DNA of 64,000 nt from Lolium rigidum (Eukaryota > Streptophyta > Magnoliopsida > Poales > Poaceae). Location of the stretch: NCBI RefSeq assembly GCF_022539505.1, contig NC_061514.1, positions 40,288,869 to 40,352,868 on the forward strand, written 5' to 3'. Position 1 is the stretch's first letter, and each line of letters starts with the position of its first letter. The position numbers and the translations under genes were made by a program. Below the pieces are notes generated by a model. The model was not told where the DNA came from. It made no database searches and worked only from the letters and a program-made list of their open reading frames with translations. Of this stretch, positions 34,698 to 46,340 are shown in pieces.

Positions 34698-35009
34698 GGC
34701 TGGCCATAGTGGGTAGTATAATATAGTAGTATCATGTATATGATACTTTTGTATGATACTAGATCCATAATGCATAGTATCATAGACTAGTATCATAGTT
34801 TGGCTATATTAATTGATTTGTACAATCTCAATACAAATTTGTGTACAAGATTTATTTGATACTAACTTTTCTCGTGATGTGCGCTATGATACAGTATCTA
34901 CCTATGATACTCTAATCTCCTCTTTTATCCATAATTACCTGCCACATTAGCATTTTTGGTGGGGCTAGAATGCATGATACTAGCTATGATACTAGCACTA
35001 TAGCTAGCC
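34698..35009. mobile_element. Tourist/Harbinger-type MITE
   Basis: The ends ggctggccatagtgggtagtat and the inverted ggctagctatagtgctagta (right end) are flanked by a TTA duplication at 34695-34697 and 35010-35012. The 312-bp body is AT-rich with repeated tatgatact motifs. Confidence 0.8.
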
Positions 35010-35068
35010 TTAGGGGTCCCATGCTAGATTGATGATTACCATACACGCATTTCGAGAGCAGAAAAAAG

Positions 35069-36004
35069 TGTTGGATTATTAGGCAATTTTCGTGTGAGAT
35101 TAATTACCGAAAACAACATGACAGATGCACAAGCATACTTAACCACACACATCAGACTAAGCACATGCATCAGATCTGAACATGAAACAACTAGCAGTGC
35201 AAGGTAGGAGAGGAAAAGCACGTACATCGCGACCTATAAGGTCGCACCAGCAGCACCAGCACCACCACCATGGGTATTGTTGATGTCGCCCATGGTGTAG
35301 TCGGATCTGTCGATGAAGCAGTCGAACCGTCGAAGAAGATCACGAACACCAGCGAGCAGTCGGGTCGAGACGCTTCCCAAAAACCTTATCGCCCGTCTCC
35401 CGGTGCAGGATCTCAACGGACGGGGTTTCGGAGGCCTGCTCTCCCGGACGGCTGTGCACGCAGTCGCCGGGATGGAGAAGACTAGAGAGTAGCGCAACAA
35501 AAGGAACTTCGTGAGAGAGACGAACTAGAGAGTTTTGGGCGTTGAGCGTTAGAGACTCCAGATCTTATCCGTCTCTTGGTATAGCCTCGGAAGAGAGCCG
35601 ACCGCGTTGACACGCGTAGGAAACCAGGGACACGCGGCCAGCATGCACATGTAGGTCGACACGTACCCAACTCAGTTGGTGCACCAAGCAAAAATTTTAG
35701 GCTTCCTTGAGTGTGTCTCGAACTCGAACTCGAGTCACGAAACGCGTGCGTGCGTGACGATGGAGGCGAGGCTGGGCGGGCGGAGAAGGAGGAGTGTGCG
35801 AGGGCTCCTTCTATGCTCGCTCACTTGAAAGGACTAGAACAGTAGCCCTTATATACCACTCCAACTCACTCCCAACTAGCAATGTGGGACTAAAATTTGT
35901 CCCCCAAGGCTGTCCCAAGCTGCCAACGTGATGGGCGTTGAGATTTCAGGAATTGTAGACTACATGGGCTGCCTTATTGGGCTGCAGCCCATCTACATTC
36001 AACA
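35069..36004 (-). repeat. Copia 3' LTR
   Basis: This 936-bp LTR is a direct repeat of 40485-41420. Frames inside it recur in the other LTR and are noncoding. Confidence 0.93.
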
Positions 36005-36552
36005 ATACCCCACCAGATCTCATATGCACATCAGATGACACATTAGTTCCATTCATCTGTTTAATATACCCGCACTTCGGTGGAGATCGTTAAGTTGAAC
36101 TTCCACTTAGGCAAGGAGCTACGCTTGACTACAACTGAACAATGGACTATGCCTTGAATTGTCAGTCTTTGTGCAGCAAGTTTCACTCAATGTCGGCACG
36201 GTACTAGGCTACCATAGCCTTCCCCTCGGGTGGAGCTTATAAATCATACTCCTCGGCCCTTCATGAGCTTACTAGAGATTCACCCAAATCTCCCACACTA
36301 TGACCAGTAGTGTCACTCGTATAGGTGTGTTCTTCAAAGATCACCCATGTAGGACAGCGTCTTCGCTCATCAAGAGCCGCTCAGAACACATTAAGACATT
36401 GTCAACCTGCCTTACAGTAACTATGAGAGAATTGCATCTGCAGCGGAGTGGGAGTATTAAATTTTCTCTCAACTCAGTTACTCTGGTTTGTTTTCCCAGG
36501 TCCTACTTCATGGAATTTCCGATTACATAGGTTGGGTTACCCGCTCGGCAAC
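36005..36552 (-). other. Copia 3' untranslated region
   Basis: This lies between the RNase H stop and the 3' LTR. It contains no conserved frame apart from the polypurine tract next to the LTR at 36005-36014. Confidence 0.7.
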
Positions 36553-38373
36553 TCAAGTGGGTCTCAAACCCATCTCCCTTGATGCAAGGTCTATCATATT
36601 TCTTGATAGTCCTTTTGTGAAAGGATCTGTCAGATTCTTAGCACTTTGGACATAATCCAATGCTATCACTCCGGAGTTTTTCAGTTTTCTGACAGACTTC
36701 AATCTCCTCTTGATATGTTTGGAGCTTTTCGTATTATCCTTAGAACTTTTCACTTTGATAATCACAGTTTGATTATCACAGTTCATGAGGATGGCCGGTA
36801 TTGGTTTTTCAACCATAGGCAAGTCCATCAAGAGCTCACGAAGCCATTCCGCTTCGACAGTAGCTGTATCTAATGCTGTGAGTTCTGCTTCCATAGTTGA
36901 CCTCGTTAAGATGGTCTGCTTGCAAGACTTTCAGGAAACAGCGCCACCACCAAGATTGAAAACATATCCACTTGTGCCCTTCATTTTAGCATCTGAAATC
37001 CAATTGGAATCACTATACCCTTCAAGTCCTCTTGGATACCCGGTATAATGAATTCCATAACTCATGGTTCCCTTTAGATAGCGCATCACTCTCTCAAGAG
37101 CATGCCAATGATCATCTCCCGAGTTGGCCACAAACCGGCTAAGTTTGCATACAACAAACGAGATATCAGTCCTTGTAGCGCAAGCTAAATACATGAGTGA
37201 ACCAATGATTTGAGAATATCTCAACTGATCTCTAGTTGCCTTTTCATTCTTTCGAAGCAAGACACTAGGATCATAAGGTGTGAGAGAAGATTTGCAATCA
37301 GCATAGCCAAATCTGCTCAACACCTTCTCAACATAATGAGATTGCACAAGTGTAATCCCATTATTCTCATCTCTTAGTAACTAGATGTTTAATATAACAT
37401 CAGCTTCTCCAAGATCTTTCATCTAGAAACACTGAGATAAGAAGATTTTGACCTCCTCAATCACTTTGAGACTTGTCCCAAGAATTAGTATGTCATCCAC
37501 ATACAAGCATAGGACAACTCCCTCACCCCCACCATGGCGGTAGTACACACATTTATTGGCTTCATTAACAACAAAGCCCACATATGTTAAAGTTCTTTCG
37601 AACCTCTCATGCCATTGTTTGGGTGCTTGTTTGAGACCATACAAAGATTTCTTTAATTTACACACCTTTCTTTCTTGACCTTCTAGTACAAAATCATCAG
37701 GTTGTTCCATGTAAATTTCCTCGTCCAACTCTCCATTTAGGAAAGCCGTCTTAACGTCCATTTGATGAACGAGAAGACCGTGTGAGGCAGCCAATGAAAG
37801 TAGTACTCGAATTGTAGTCAATCTCGCCACAGGTGAGTATGTATCGAAGAAATCTTCGCCTTCCTTTTGTGTATAGCCTTTGGCTACAATCCGAGCTTTG
37901 TACTTCTCAATAGTACCATCAGCTCGAAGCTTCTTCTTAAATACCCATTTACATCCTACAGGTTTGCACCCATAAAGACGCTCAGTTAACTCCTACGTTC
38001 CATTAGCCAAGATGGATTCCATCTCGCTTTGAACCGCTTCCTTCCAGTAGTACGCATCAGGAGATGCAAGAGCTTCTGAAATGGTAGTGGGAGTATCATC
38101 CACAAGATACACAATGAAATCATTACCAAAAGATTTTGCAATCCTTTGTCTCTTGCTCCTCGTTGGAGCTTCATTGTCATCTTCATCAGAATCTGAACTC
38201 TCATCATCATATTCCTCATCAGACTCCATAGGAGTTTCATGTATTGGATCAGATTCCCAACTAGACATGCCATGCATATCTCTCATAGGAAATATATCCT
38301 CAAAGAATGTAGCATCTCTTGAATCAAAGATGGTGCCAACATTCATGTCGTCCACTCCAGATTTCACCACAAG
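36553..38373 (-). pseudogene. Copia reverse transcriptase and RNase H
   Basis: From 38370 downward on the minus strand come an acidic linker, [19 protein letters not shown], then [19 protein letters not shown] with [15 protein letters not shown]. The catalytic LYVDDILIL motif lies at about 37480-37507. After a stop near 37425 the frame resumes with SHYVEKVLSRFGYADCKSS and RYLKGTMSYGIHYTGY. RNase H follows at 36930-36553 (YSDSNW, then MEAELTALDTATVEAEWLRE and DNQTVI). The catalytic YVDD is intact, but stops at about 37985, 37425 and 37383 and a broken join near 36930 rule out a full-length product. Confidence 0.88.
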
Positions 38374-38379
38374 AAATCT

Positions 38380-39150
38380 CTAAGCAATGCTATGGGCAGC
38401 ATAGCCAAGAAAGACACAGTCCACGGTTTTTGGTCCAAGCTTTCGCTTTTTGGTGATTGACAAATTCACTTTAGCCAAACAGCCCCAAGTTCGTAGGTAG
38501 GAGAGTGACGGCCTTTTCTTTTCCCATTCCTCATAAGGGGTAATCTCTTTATTCTTGGTTGGAACACGGTTTAGGACATGACACGAGGTCAATATAGCCT
38601 CCCCCCACCATTCCTTGGATAAACTCGAAACATCTAACATGGCGTTAACCAAATCTGTTAGAGTACGGTTTTTTCCTTTCCGCAATCCCATTGGATTGTG
38701 GGGAATTGGGAGGCGTCCTCTCATGGATTATACCATGTTCCGCACAGAATAAATTGAACACATTAGAAAAGCACTCTCCAGCACGATCGGACCGAATCCT
38801 TTTTATCTTTCTTTCAAGTTGGTTCTCAACTTCAGCCTTATAGATTTTAAAGAAATCAAGAGCCTCATCTTTAGTTTTCAGGAGATACACATAACAGTAT
38901 CTAGTGGAATCATCAATCAAAGTCATGAAATATTTCTTTCCACCTCTTGTCAACTCACCATTCATCTCACATAGATCTTAATGTATGAGCTCTAGTGGTG
39001 CCAAGTTTCTTTCCTTCGCAGGCTTGTGAGGCTTGCGTGGCTGTTTTGCTTGCACACTAGCATGGCACTTAGAGCCTTTGACAAAGGTCAATTTCGGAAT
39101 TAAACTCATATCAGCAAGCCGCGACATACAAAAGAAATTAACATGACAAA
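38380..39150 (-). pseudogene. Copia integrase
   Basis: The minus strand carries a pre-integrase segment, then LTRGGKKYFMTLIDDSTRYC, IRSDRAGECF and GIAERK, which supply the D, D and E of the catalytic core. HVLNRVPTKNKEITPYEEW and LRTWGCLAKVNL follow. A stop replaces serine near 38977 and a one-base shift lies near 38700. The enzyme would join element DNA to the genome but is not intact here. Confidence 0.87.
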
Positions 39151-39151
39151 G

Positions 39152-39541
39152 TCATGAATGCCAAACAGTAGTTTCATTAACACTAGTGCTTACATTGTTC
39201 ACAACATTATCACAGAAGTCTTCTAGAGAGAAGCGAAACATTCCCTCACATTCATAGCCCTTTCCAACAAAAGTTTCGTACTTATACAGTACAACTTTAT
39301 TGGACTGAAACGCCAACTTAAACCCATCTTTCATAGGACGGGAGCCACTAAGGAGATTCTTCTTGATAGAAGGGACATGCAGCACATTCTTCAATTGCAC
39401 GATCTTTCCCGAAGTAAACTTCAGATCTACCGTGCCAACACCATGAACAGTAGCATGTAACCCATTCCCCATCATTACTGAGGAACCTCGGGCCTGATAA
39501 GAGGTAAACGTGGAGATGTCAGCACACACATGAACATTAGC
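39152..39541 (-). pseudogene. Copia protease
   Basis: WVDTGANVHVCAD carries the DTG active site. GNGLHATVHGVGTVDLKF and LKNVLHVPSIKKNLLSG follow, the usual Copia protease blocks. A stop lies immediately before WWVDTG and separates the segment from gag. Confidence 0.85.
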
Positions 39542-39548
39542 ACCTGTA

Positions 39549-40450
39549 TCAACCCACCATTACGTAGGCTGAAACACCGAAAGAACGATGAGGTAATATA
39601 TTACCATACCCTGTATTTCCTTCACCGGTGTTGCCAATGACCATGTTGACAGAGTTTGAGTTCTGTCCAGCCTGACCTTTCTTTCCTTTGCGTTGTGGAC
39701 AGCGATTAGCCCAATGGCCCGTCTCGCCACACACCCAGCAAGGATCTTTCTTCTCCGTTTTCCCCTTCTTCTTGAAGTTGGTAATCTGGGAGACTCCCTT
39801 GTTCTTTCCTTTGGACTTGTGGGCATTTTTCTGCACCATATTGGCAGCAGAGCGTCCCTCGGTTCCTCCAGTGTGTTTGTCTTTGGCCCTCTCCCTCTCC
39901 TCAACATCCAGAGAGCCCATGATATTCTCAACAAAGAACTCATGTCTCTGATGTTTCAGAGAAGTGGCAAAGTTCCTCCATGAAGGAGGAAGCTTAGCAA
40001 CAGTGCATCCCGCGACAAATTTGTCCGGTAGCACACACTTGAGGAGCTCAAATTCCTTTGTCATGATCTGTATCTCATGAGCCTGTTCTACTACAGATCG
40101 GTTCTCAACCATTCTGTAGTCATTGAATTGCTCCATAGCATACAGTTCACCTCCGGCATCGGCAGCACCAAACTTAGCGTCCAGTGCATCCCACAGTTCC
40201 TTTCCATTTCGGATGTGTAGATAAGCATCAACCAACTTGTCTCCAAGCACACTTAGGACGGCACCCACAAAGATTACGGTGGCATCCCCGAACGCTTTAT
40301 CCTCTTCAGGAGTAAGCGGACCTCTGGGAATACCTTCCGCAACTCGGTGCACGCCCATAGAAGTGAGCCACAAGAGGGTCTTATTCTGTCATCTCTTGAA
40401 ATGAGAACCCGTAAACGGGCTCGGTTTAAGCGCAGCAGCAAAACCAGACG
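39549..40450 (-). pseudogene. Copia gag with CCHC zinc knuckle
   Basis: The minus strand encodes LKPSPFTGSHFKR, a TGA in place of the expected tryptophan at about 40387, then WLTSMGVHRVAEGIPRGP and WDALDAKFGA. A basic region and the zinc knuckle CWVCGETGHWANRCP near 39720 follow. The N-terminal codons run straight into the 5' LTR with no start codon, leader or primer site between them. Confidence 0.87.
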
Positions 40451-40484
40451 GTGAAAATTGCCTATGCAAATATGGTTTTTGGAT

Positions 40485-41420
40485 TGTTGGATTATTAGGC
40501 AATTTTCGTGTGAGATTAATTACCGAAAACAACATGACAGATGCACAAGCATACTTAACCACACACATCAGACTAAGCACATGCATCAGATCTGAACATG
40601 GAACAAGTAGCAGTGCAAGGTAGGAGAGGAAAAGCACGTACATCGCGACCGGGAAGGTCGCACCAGCAGCAGCACTACCACCACCATGGGTATTGTTGAT
40701 GTCGCCCATGGTGTAGTCGGATCTGTCGATGAAGCAGTCGAACAGTCGAAGAAGATCACGAACAGCAACGAGCTGTCGCGCCGAGACGCTCCCCAAAAAG
40801 CTTGTCGCCCGTCTCCCGGTGTAGGATCTCAACGGACGGGGTTTCGGAGGCCTGCTCTCCCGGACGGCTGTGCACGCAGTCGCCGGGATGAGAAGACTAG
40901 AGAGTAGCGCAGCAAAAGGAACTTCGTGAGAGAGACGAACTGGAGAGTTCTGGGCGTTGAGCGTTAGAGACTCCAGATCTGATCCGTCTCCTGGTGTAGC
41001 CTGGGAGGAGAGTCGACCGCGTTGACACGCGTAGGAAACCAGGGACACGCGGCGAGCATGCACATGCAGGTCGACACGTACCCAACTCAGTTGGTGCACC
41101 AATCAAAAATTTAGGCTTTTCTTGAGTGTGTCTCGAACTCGAACTCGAACTCGAGTCACGAAACGCGACTTGCGTGACGAGGCGAGGCGGGGCGGGGGGA
41201 GAAGGAGGAGTGCGCGAGGGCTCCTTCTATGCTCACTCACTTGGAAGGACTAGAACATCAGCCCTTATATACCACTCCAACTCACTCCCAACTAGCAATG
41301 TGAGACTAAACTTTGTCCCCCAAGACTGTCCCAAGCTGCCAACGTGATAGGTCTTGAGATTTCAGAAATTGGAGACTACATGGGCTGCCTTATTGGGCTG
41401 TAGCCCATCTACATTCAACA
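40485..41420 (-). repeat. Copia 5' LTR
   Basis: This 936-bp LTR has a minus-strand TATATAAGGGC box at about 41262-41272. It would be the promoter copy. Confidence 0.93.
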
Positions 41421-41546
41421 AAAAAGGCCAACCGTGTGATCAATTTCATGTTGATCGAGTGGCTAACCTACTCATCCATAGCCATTTCTCCCGTGTGACA
41501 TCAGCATAACGTTGCAAGTAGATTCAAGCGTTGGGGTGAACAGGGG
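41421..41546. other. Short unclassified flank between Copia element and LINE tail
   Basis: Nothing is recognised here. The same host segment resumes at 42205 after the LINE insertion. Confidence 0.4.
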
Positions 41547-41562
41547 GCTATTGGGGACATAT

Positions 41563-42188
41563 TTTTTTTCGAAATGGGGGTCATCCCCGGCTTCTGCATC
41601 ATGATGATGCACACGGCCTTTTGTTAAAAGTATTCAAAGTATAATTGTTTACAAATCACTCATCATCGAGGATTGATACAGGAATCAACCATCGAAAGAA
41701 ACACATAGCAAGACTAGAAATCAACATAGTCTTCTAGTATGACGCCAACCAGCCTGGCACAAGATATCCTGAGCGACCATCAGGAGCCGTGTGCATCCAG
41801 AAGCCATGACATCCCGCTGCCCCCCGGAGAGAGTAGGGCCCAAAGTTGGACCCAATGGGAAACCATATGAATAACCTGCAAAAAATGAAAGGAAGGTTTT
41901 TTATTAAAAATTATGTCATTCCTGCTCCTCCAAATAGACCAACATAAAGCAGCAACCCCAATCCGGATAAATGCCTTAGATTGTCTATCAACTCCATTCA
42001 ACCAGTTACCAAACATATTAGTAATATTGGTGGGAGGTGGAAGAGCATAAGTAAAATTCACAGTACGCCATAAGAGTTTAGCTAAAGGGCATTCAATAAA
42101 AAGGTGTTGAATGGTCTCCTGCTCCCCACAGAAAACACACTTTGTACACCCATTCCAATGTCGTTTAGCTAAATTATCTTTTGTTAGC
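41563..42188 (-). mobile_element. 5'-truncated LINE with zinc-binding C-terminus and poly(A)
   Basis: A 16-bp target duplication, gctattggggacatat, flanks it at 41547-41562 and 42189-42204. The minus strand encodes WNGCTKCVFCGEQETIQHLF, then IECPLAKLLWRTV and ALCWSIWRSRNDIIFNKKPS, the zf-RVT end of plant LINE ORF2. It ends with the gatgcagaagccgggg tail motif and a poly(A) seen as T at 41563-41569. Only the last 626 bp were inserted. Confidence 0.93.
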
Positions 42189-42204
42189 TATTGGGGACAT
42201 ATAA

Positions 42205-43190
42205 AGGGCACACGGTACTGAGGTTCTCAAATCAGCTGGGCCTTGATTTCAATCGAAAGGATAGACAGATTAGTTAGGTCTGGTGTTGATCTTGTATAAG
42301 CGAGATGTGAGATATTAGAAGAAATACTGAGAAAGGGCATGTTGACCCATCGGAACGCGAACCTGACGCTGTACACCAAATGTTCGTTCCGAGGCATACC
42401 TTCGCAGCTGGTGCCATGCTTGGAGAGTTGGAGGCCGAGGACGGCCGGCGCCATTCGTACATCTTCACGGAGTCGGATTTCCCCATGCCCTTCTCCTACA
42501 GGAGGCTCTGCGAGGGCGTTGTCGGGCGAAACTTTGTTTTTACAGTAGTCGGTACCTATCGGAGTGACGTTAGTAATGACGTCAGCCATGTGCTGATCAA
42601 TTTTTGCACAAAATTGTGAAACAAATTTGAAACATAATTGAAACATAACTGAAACACTAATATTTTTGTGAAACAAACCGTAGTGACGTCAGCAATGATG
42701 TCATCAGTTTCACTTTTTGTCAGACTGTTTCACTATTTTTTCCATGTATCATTTTAGTTTCAAAAAAGTTTCACTTGTGTTTCAATTATTAGTTTTATAT
42801 TAGACAAATGTCAAAAGCCTCACCAATCTCAAAGCACAGAGTGAAGGATAGATGTGACACCTACACCTACCGGCTCCTTTAAAATCGCCGCTCTCCGTTG
42901 TCGGGATGCCGGTGTTGAGGAGATCGATGGAGAACTGGAGTAGTGGGCCTGTCGACGGTGTGACGGCGGCGGTCAGAGGAGGCTTTGAACTCATCGTCGC
43001 ATCCATCCTGTGGATCAGAGCACGAAGAGATACGTCGTAACTTCTTGTTCATCGCTCATTGGTTGGACTTAGTAGGCCCGTTAGCGACCGGGGACTGGCA
43101 GCCCTTTTGCTGTTGAACTCACTCCTGTTGCTGTTGAACAGCTCTGCACTCACTCCTCTCAACAGCTCTGTACTCTGAAGTCTGAACAGT
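42205..43190. other. Unclassified DNA with an unrecognised gene-like fragment
   Basis: A plus-strand frame at 42380-42619 encodes FAAGAMLGELEAEDGRRHSY and IFTESDFPMPFSYRRLCEG, which reads like a captured coding fragment but which I cannot name. Bases 42577-42691 hold two TGACGTCA palindromes. Bases 42600-42780 are rich in gaaac and gtttc motifs. A frame on the minus strand near 42800-43006 has no recognisable domain. Confidence 0.4.
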
Positions 43191-43665
43191 ACCTGCGCAA
43201 CTGATGGCCACCATGTCTTTGGTTCTCCGCCTCCGCCTCGTCCTCGCCGGCATCGTGTCCGCGACGAACTCGAGCAGCAGCGGCGCCACTGCGCCCTGCG
43301 CGACGTACGGGTGCGGCCACTCGGTCAAAATTCGCTATCCATTTTGGATCGACGCGGGCGCCGCCAGCACGTCGCATTGTGGCTACCCCGCCCTGCGGCT
43401 GGAGTGCCGCGGCGGCACGGCGCTCCTACTACTTCCGTCGGGGGAGTACGCGGTGACCCGGATCAGGTACGGCGACAGCCCATCGTGCGACCACACAGTC
43501 TCGCTGGTGGACGTCCGCGCGTCGGCCAACTTGTCCTGTCCCCTCATCGCCGGGCGCAATCTTACACTGCCGCCCCGGTCGCCGGCGCCGTTGACGCTCA
43601 CCCAAAAGAACGCGACGAGGCAGAGGTGGAGAAGCAAAACCATGGTGGCCATCAGTTGCGCAGGT
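43191..43665. repeat. 52-bp inverted repeat flanking the receptor-like exon
   Basis: The arms are 43191-43242 and 43614-43665, 47 of 52 bases complementary. The left arm holds the start codon and signal-peptide codons. The right arm, read on the minus strand, again gives MATMVLLLHLCLV. A transcript across the locus could fold back on itself. Confidence 0.85.
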
Positions 43666-43719
43666 GCGTCAGTGCAGAGGTGTTCGTCGTTGGTGGCCGT
43701 TTACCCTGTAACTGAATAA
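43204..43719 (+). pseudogene. Extracellular exon of a wall-associated/LRK10-like receptor kinase (GUB_WAK_bind domain)
   Basis: The frame starts at MATMSLVLRLRLVLAGIVSA, a signal peptide (residues 1-21). It continues with CATYGCGHSVKIRYPFW, CGYPALRLECRG and EYAVTRIRYGD, the cysteine pattern of the galacturonan-binding GUB_WAK_bind domain of LRK10L-type receptor kinases (C32, C37, C59, C67; YPFW 45-48). The domain is nearly complete to about residue 138. The frame then runs into an inverted copy of its own first 52 bases. No kinase domain follows in the window, so this is a fragment or captured exon. It probably does not make a working receptor. Confidence 0.75.
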
Positions 43720-44140
43720 AAGGAAGAAAGCAGAAAAGTTGCAAGTTGATACGCAACGCCATAATTACTTGTGTCCCTCTCTCTCGTTTTGATCTGTGTT
43801 TCAGTTTGAGTGCGAGTTTGTAGATCCTGTGATAACAGCGGAGGACTCTTTGAGACCGGCATCAACCACGCAAGAAATGGCAGTTGCTCTGATGAAACAT
43901 TGGAATTGGGTGTCTGTGATGCTCGGGACAGTGGTGATTGTCCTTGATTTTTACCGCACCCGCTTCCAACAGCAGCACATGGATTAGGGGCAAGCCTGGG
44001 TGACCATGTGTGCCGGTAGATAATTGTGATATTTAACCAAAATCATCTGGTTGCTTGCCTGCATTTTGGAAATAGCTGGATTGGAGAGACCTGAACTCGA
44101 TCCTACAATAAAAGATTTTCAAATCCCACGGATGAGTTGC
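43720..44140 (+). other. Possible 3' exon of the receptor-like fragment
   Basis: A CT-rich stretch with tgtgtttcag at about 43795-43804 could be a splice acceptor. The frame after it encodes AVALMKHWNWVSVMLGTVVI and stops at 43987. No known domain is recognised, and joining it in frame to the upstream exon is not obvious. Confidence 0.3.
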
Positions 44141-46020
44141 TTAGAGCATCTCTAGCAGATCCCCTAAACCGTGAACCCAAAATCCGCGTATCCAGGCCAC
44201 CCAAACGCGTGTTGGAAGTGAAAAAAAGGCTGCGCAGTCCTAATATGTTGTTATGCGTGTCGTGTTTGGCGCGTCTGGACTTCGCGGCCGTTTTTCGGCC
44301 CGCAACCAAAAAACCGCAAGCATAGGGTTTATCAGAATCGTTCGATAATTCTCAAATGCAGCAACATAATCATGAAAAATAGATTGTTCAAAGTACTCAA
44401 TCATACATGAAACACGATACCAAAAGAAGATCGAACGTCACATCATGAAAGAGGGAACTGATCACGCATCACCGTCGCATCGACATGGCCGCCGCCGCTC
44501 GCCGTAGCGTCTTCACCTCCGGCAGTCATCGCGGCAGCCATGGCAGCGCGTGCAACTTTCATCCTCCGCGCCAAGATCTGTGACTTCGTAAGCTTCCACC
44601 ACTCAAGGTATCCTCATCCATGGCGGCCGGGTTCATCATCACAGTGGCATTCTCCGCCGCGATGAGCTCCGCCATGGCACGGTGCTCCTCGGGGCATGCT
44701 CTCTTCTCCTCAATGTCGACCTTGCGCTTTGCATCCTCCCGGAGTGTCGTCCACTTTGCCTCTTTTTCCTTGGCCTTCGCCGCCAAAGTTTTCATCACCA
44801 ACGCCTCTTTATATTTGTCCATCACATCGATCTTGAGAGACAATGATGCGGCCTCTCCTTGTCTCTTGATCTTGTCCTCGGTCGCCTTGCATCCATCCGG
44901 CCTCTTCTTGTTCTTCTTGGTCTCAAGCACGTCATCCTCCTCTGCGTCGTCCAACTCGATAAGCTTGTGCTTTGGCGGTGGCGCCTCTTGTTCCCTCAAT
45001 TTCCATTTTGAATTATGCTCAACAAGGGCATAGCATGAGCGAATATGAACGGTACGTGCTTCATACCCGGCATTTCCCGAAAGCTTTGTTGCGCAATAGC
45101 TTCCCAATCGCCGGTGTTGGTGCCGCTCGGTGGCGCGTTTCTCACGCCCTCAATGCAACTGGACCACCGGCTGCACGCCGACTTGATGGTATCCCATTGG
45201 CCTTGGAGAGAGCGGTAGGAGAGGGTCAGAGTAGTAGAGAGAGGCGACATCAATTGGAAGAATTTATCCTCGATGTGTTGCTAATACCTCTTGCCGGTTT
45301 GTTCGGTGCCGGTCATGGCATCCATCGAAACCACCTCCCAAGCACGAATCAAGATCACATCTTCGAATTCGGTGTAGTTGCCGGTCCGGGTTGCTATCCC
45401 CTTCTCCTTGGCCATCGCCCCATCGAACGCCCCTCATCGATCTCTTCCAATTCATATTCTCCCTCGCCTCCGGTGTCTTCTTCTTCCTGAAACTCCATGC
45501 CCTCAAGCCCCTCCTCCAATCCATCGTTGTAGTCACCGTAATCCGCAAGCGGCAGCGAGTCGATGTTCACAGTAGCATCGTTGAGCATGTCAACATACGA
45601 CTCCGGCGCGTCATCAAAGGCGGGACTTTCGCCGACCACCTTGCGCGCATCAACCGGCTCGGTCGTTGTAGTTACCAACGCCGCCGTCAAGGCAGTCAGC
45701 GATGCCATCTTGGCAGTGAATGGCTTCTTCGCAGCCTTCTTTGGAGCCGCCTTCTTCGGCGCCTACGCCACGGCCGACACCTTGTTCCGCGACGGCCGCT
45801 TCCGCTTTCTGGCAGCAGCAGCGGGAGGCGTGGCGACCACGGCGCCTTCGATGGCGGCTGCCTCGGCGGCGCTGGATCCAGATGCGGTCGGTGGAGCTGG
45901 TCCGGGGGTTGATTGCGTCCATGTCAGTCCAGAAGCAGGGGCTGCGGTGGCTGGAGATGGGTGGGAGCGGCGTTATCGGGAGTAGCAAGTGGGGCGGAAG
46001 CGGGAAAGGGACGAGCTGAA
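44141..46020 (-). pseudogene. PIF/Harbinger element ORF1 (Myb/SANT-like, NAM-associated), decayed
   Basis: On the minus strand from about 45990 to 44453 run an N-terminal acidic region, NYTEFEDVILIRAWEVVSMD (SANT-like), QWDTIKSACSRWSSCIEGV with RNAPPSGTNTGDWEAIAQQS, then EHNSKWKLREQEAPPPKHKL and RQGEAASLSLKIDVMDKYKE. These blocks are typical of the DNA-binding ORF1 protein of plant PIF/Harbinger transposons. A TAG replaces tryptophan near 45270 and shifts lie near 45040 and 44610. A TTA followed by gagcatctctagcag at 44141-44158 looks like the left terminus. The matching right terminus and the transposase gene are not present. Confidence 0.75.
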
Positions 46021-46029
46021 AGTTCCTTC

Positions 46030-46340
46030 CACTAGTAGGAAAAGGCTTATAGATGGGATGCTATTCTGTGGTGCACTGGCATTGCGTGCGCCACACCAGA
46101 GACGGTGCGCTATAGAAATAGTTTATTTTTATGGCGCACGTTGAGCACATGCGCCACAGAAATTCGGTGGGGCCCACACCCTGCTAGCCCCAATAATTGG
46201 TTTCGCTATTTCTATGGCGCACCAGGACCAGTGCGCCACAGAAATAAGAGATTCTGTAGCGCACTGGTGCTGGTGCTACACAGAAATAAGACATTCAGTG
46301 GCGCACCGTGCCTAGTGCGCCATAGAACTAGAACCCCTTA
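46030..46340 (+). mobile_element. CACTA element terminus (left end only)
   Basis: CACTAGTAGGAAAAGGCTT starts at 46030 and is followed by subterminal units (gtggcgcac facing gtgcgccacagaaa) that match those of the CACTA element at 32678. No facing CCTACTAGTG end was found in 46340-47130, so the element is truncated. Confidence 0.7.

Larger units (their letters stand above)
35069..41420 (-). mobile_element. Copia-superfamily LTR retrotransposon, complete length but broken
   Basis: Two 936-bp LTRs (35069-36004 and 40485-41420) read TGTTGAATGTAGATGGGC to ATCCAACA on the minus strand. They are flanked by an A-rich repeat (aaaaag on both sides). Internal order on the minus strand is gag, protease, integrase, reverse transcriptase, RNase H, which is the Copia order. 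A polypurine GGTGGGGTAT abuts the 3' LTR at 36005-36014. Many stops and frameshifts break the polyprotein. The LTRs differ at several per cent by eye, so this insertion is older than E2 or E3. The primer-binding site appears to be missing. Confidence 0.92.

Noticed and set aside
43204..43987. Functional disease-resistance receptor kinase
   Set aside because: Only the extracellular domain is present. No kinase domain, and the exon runs into an inverted copy of itself.
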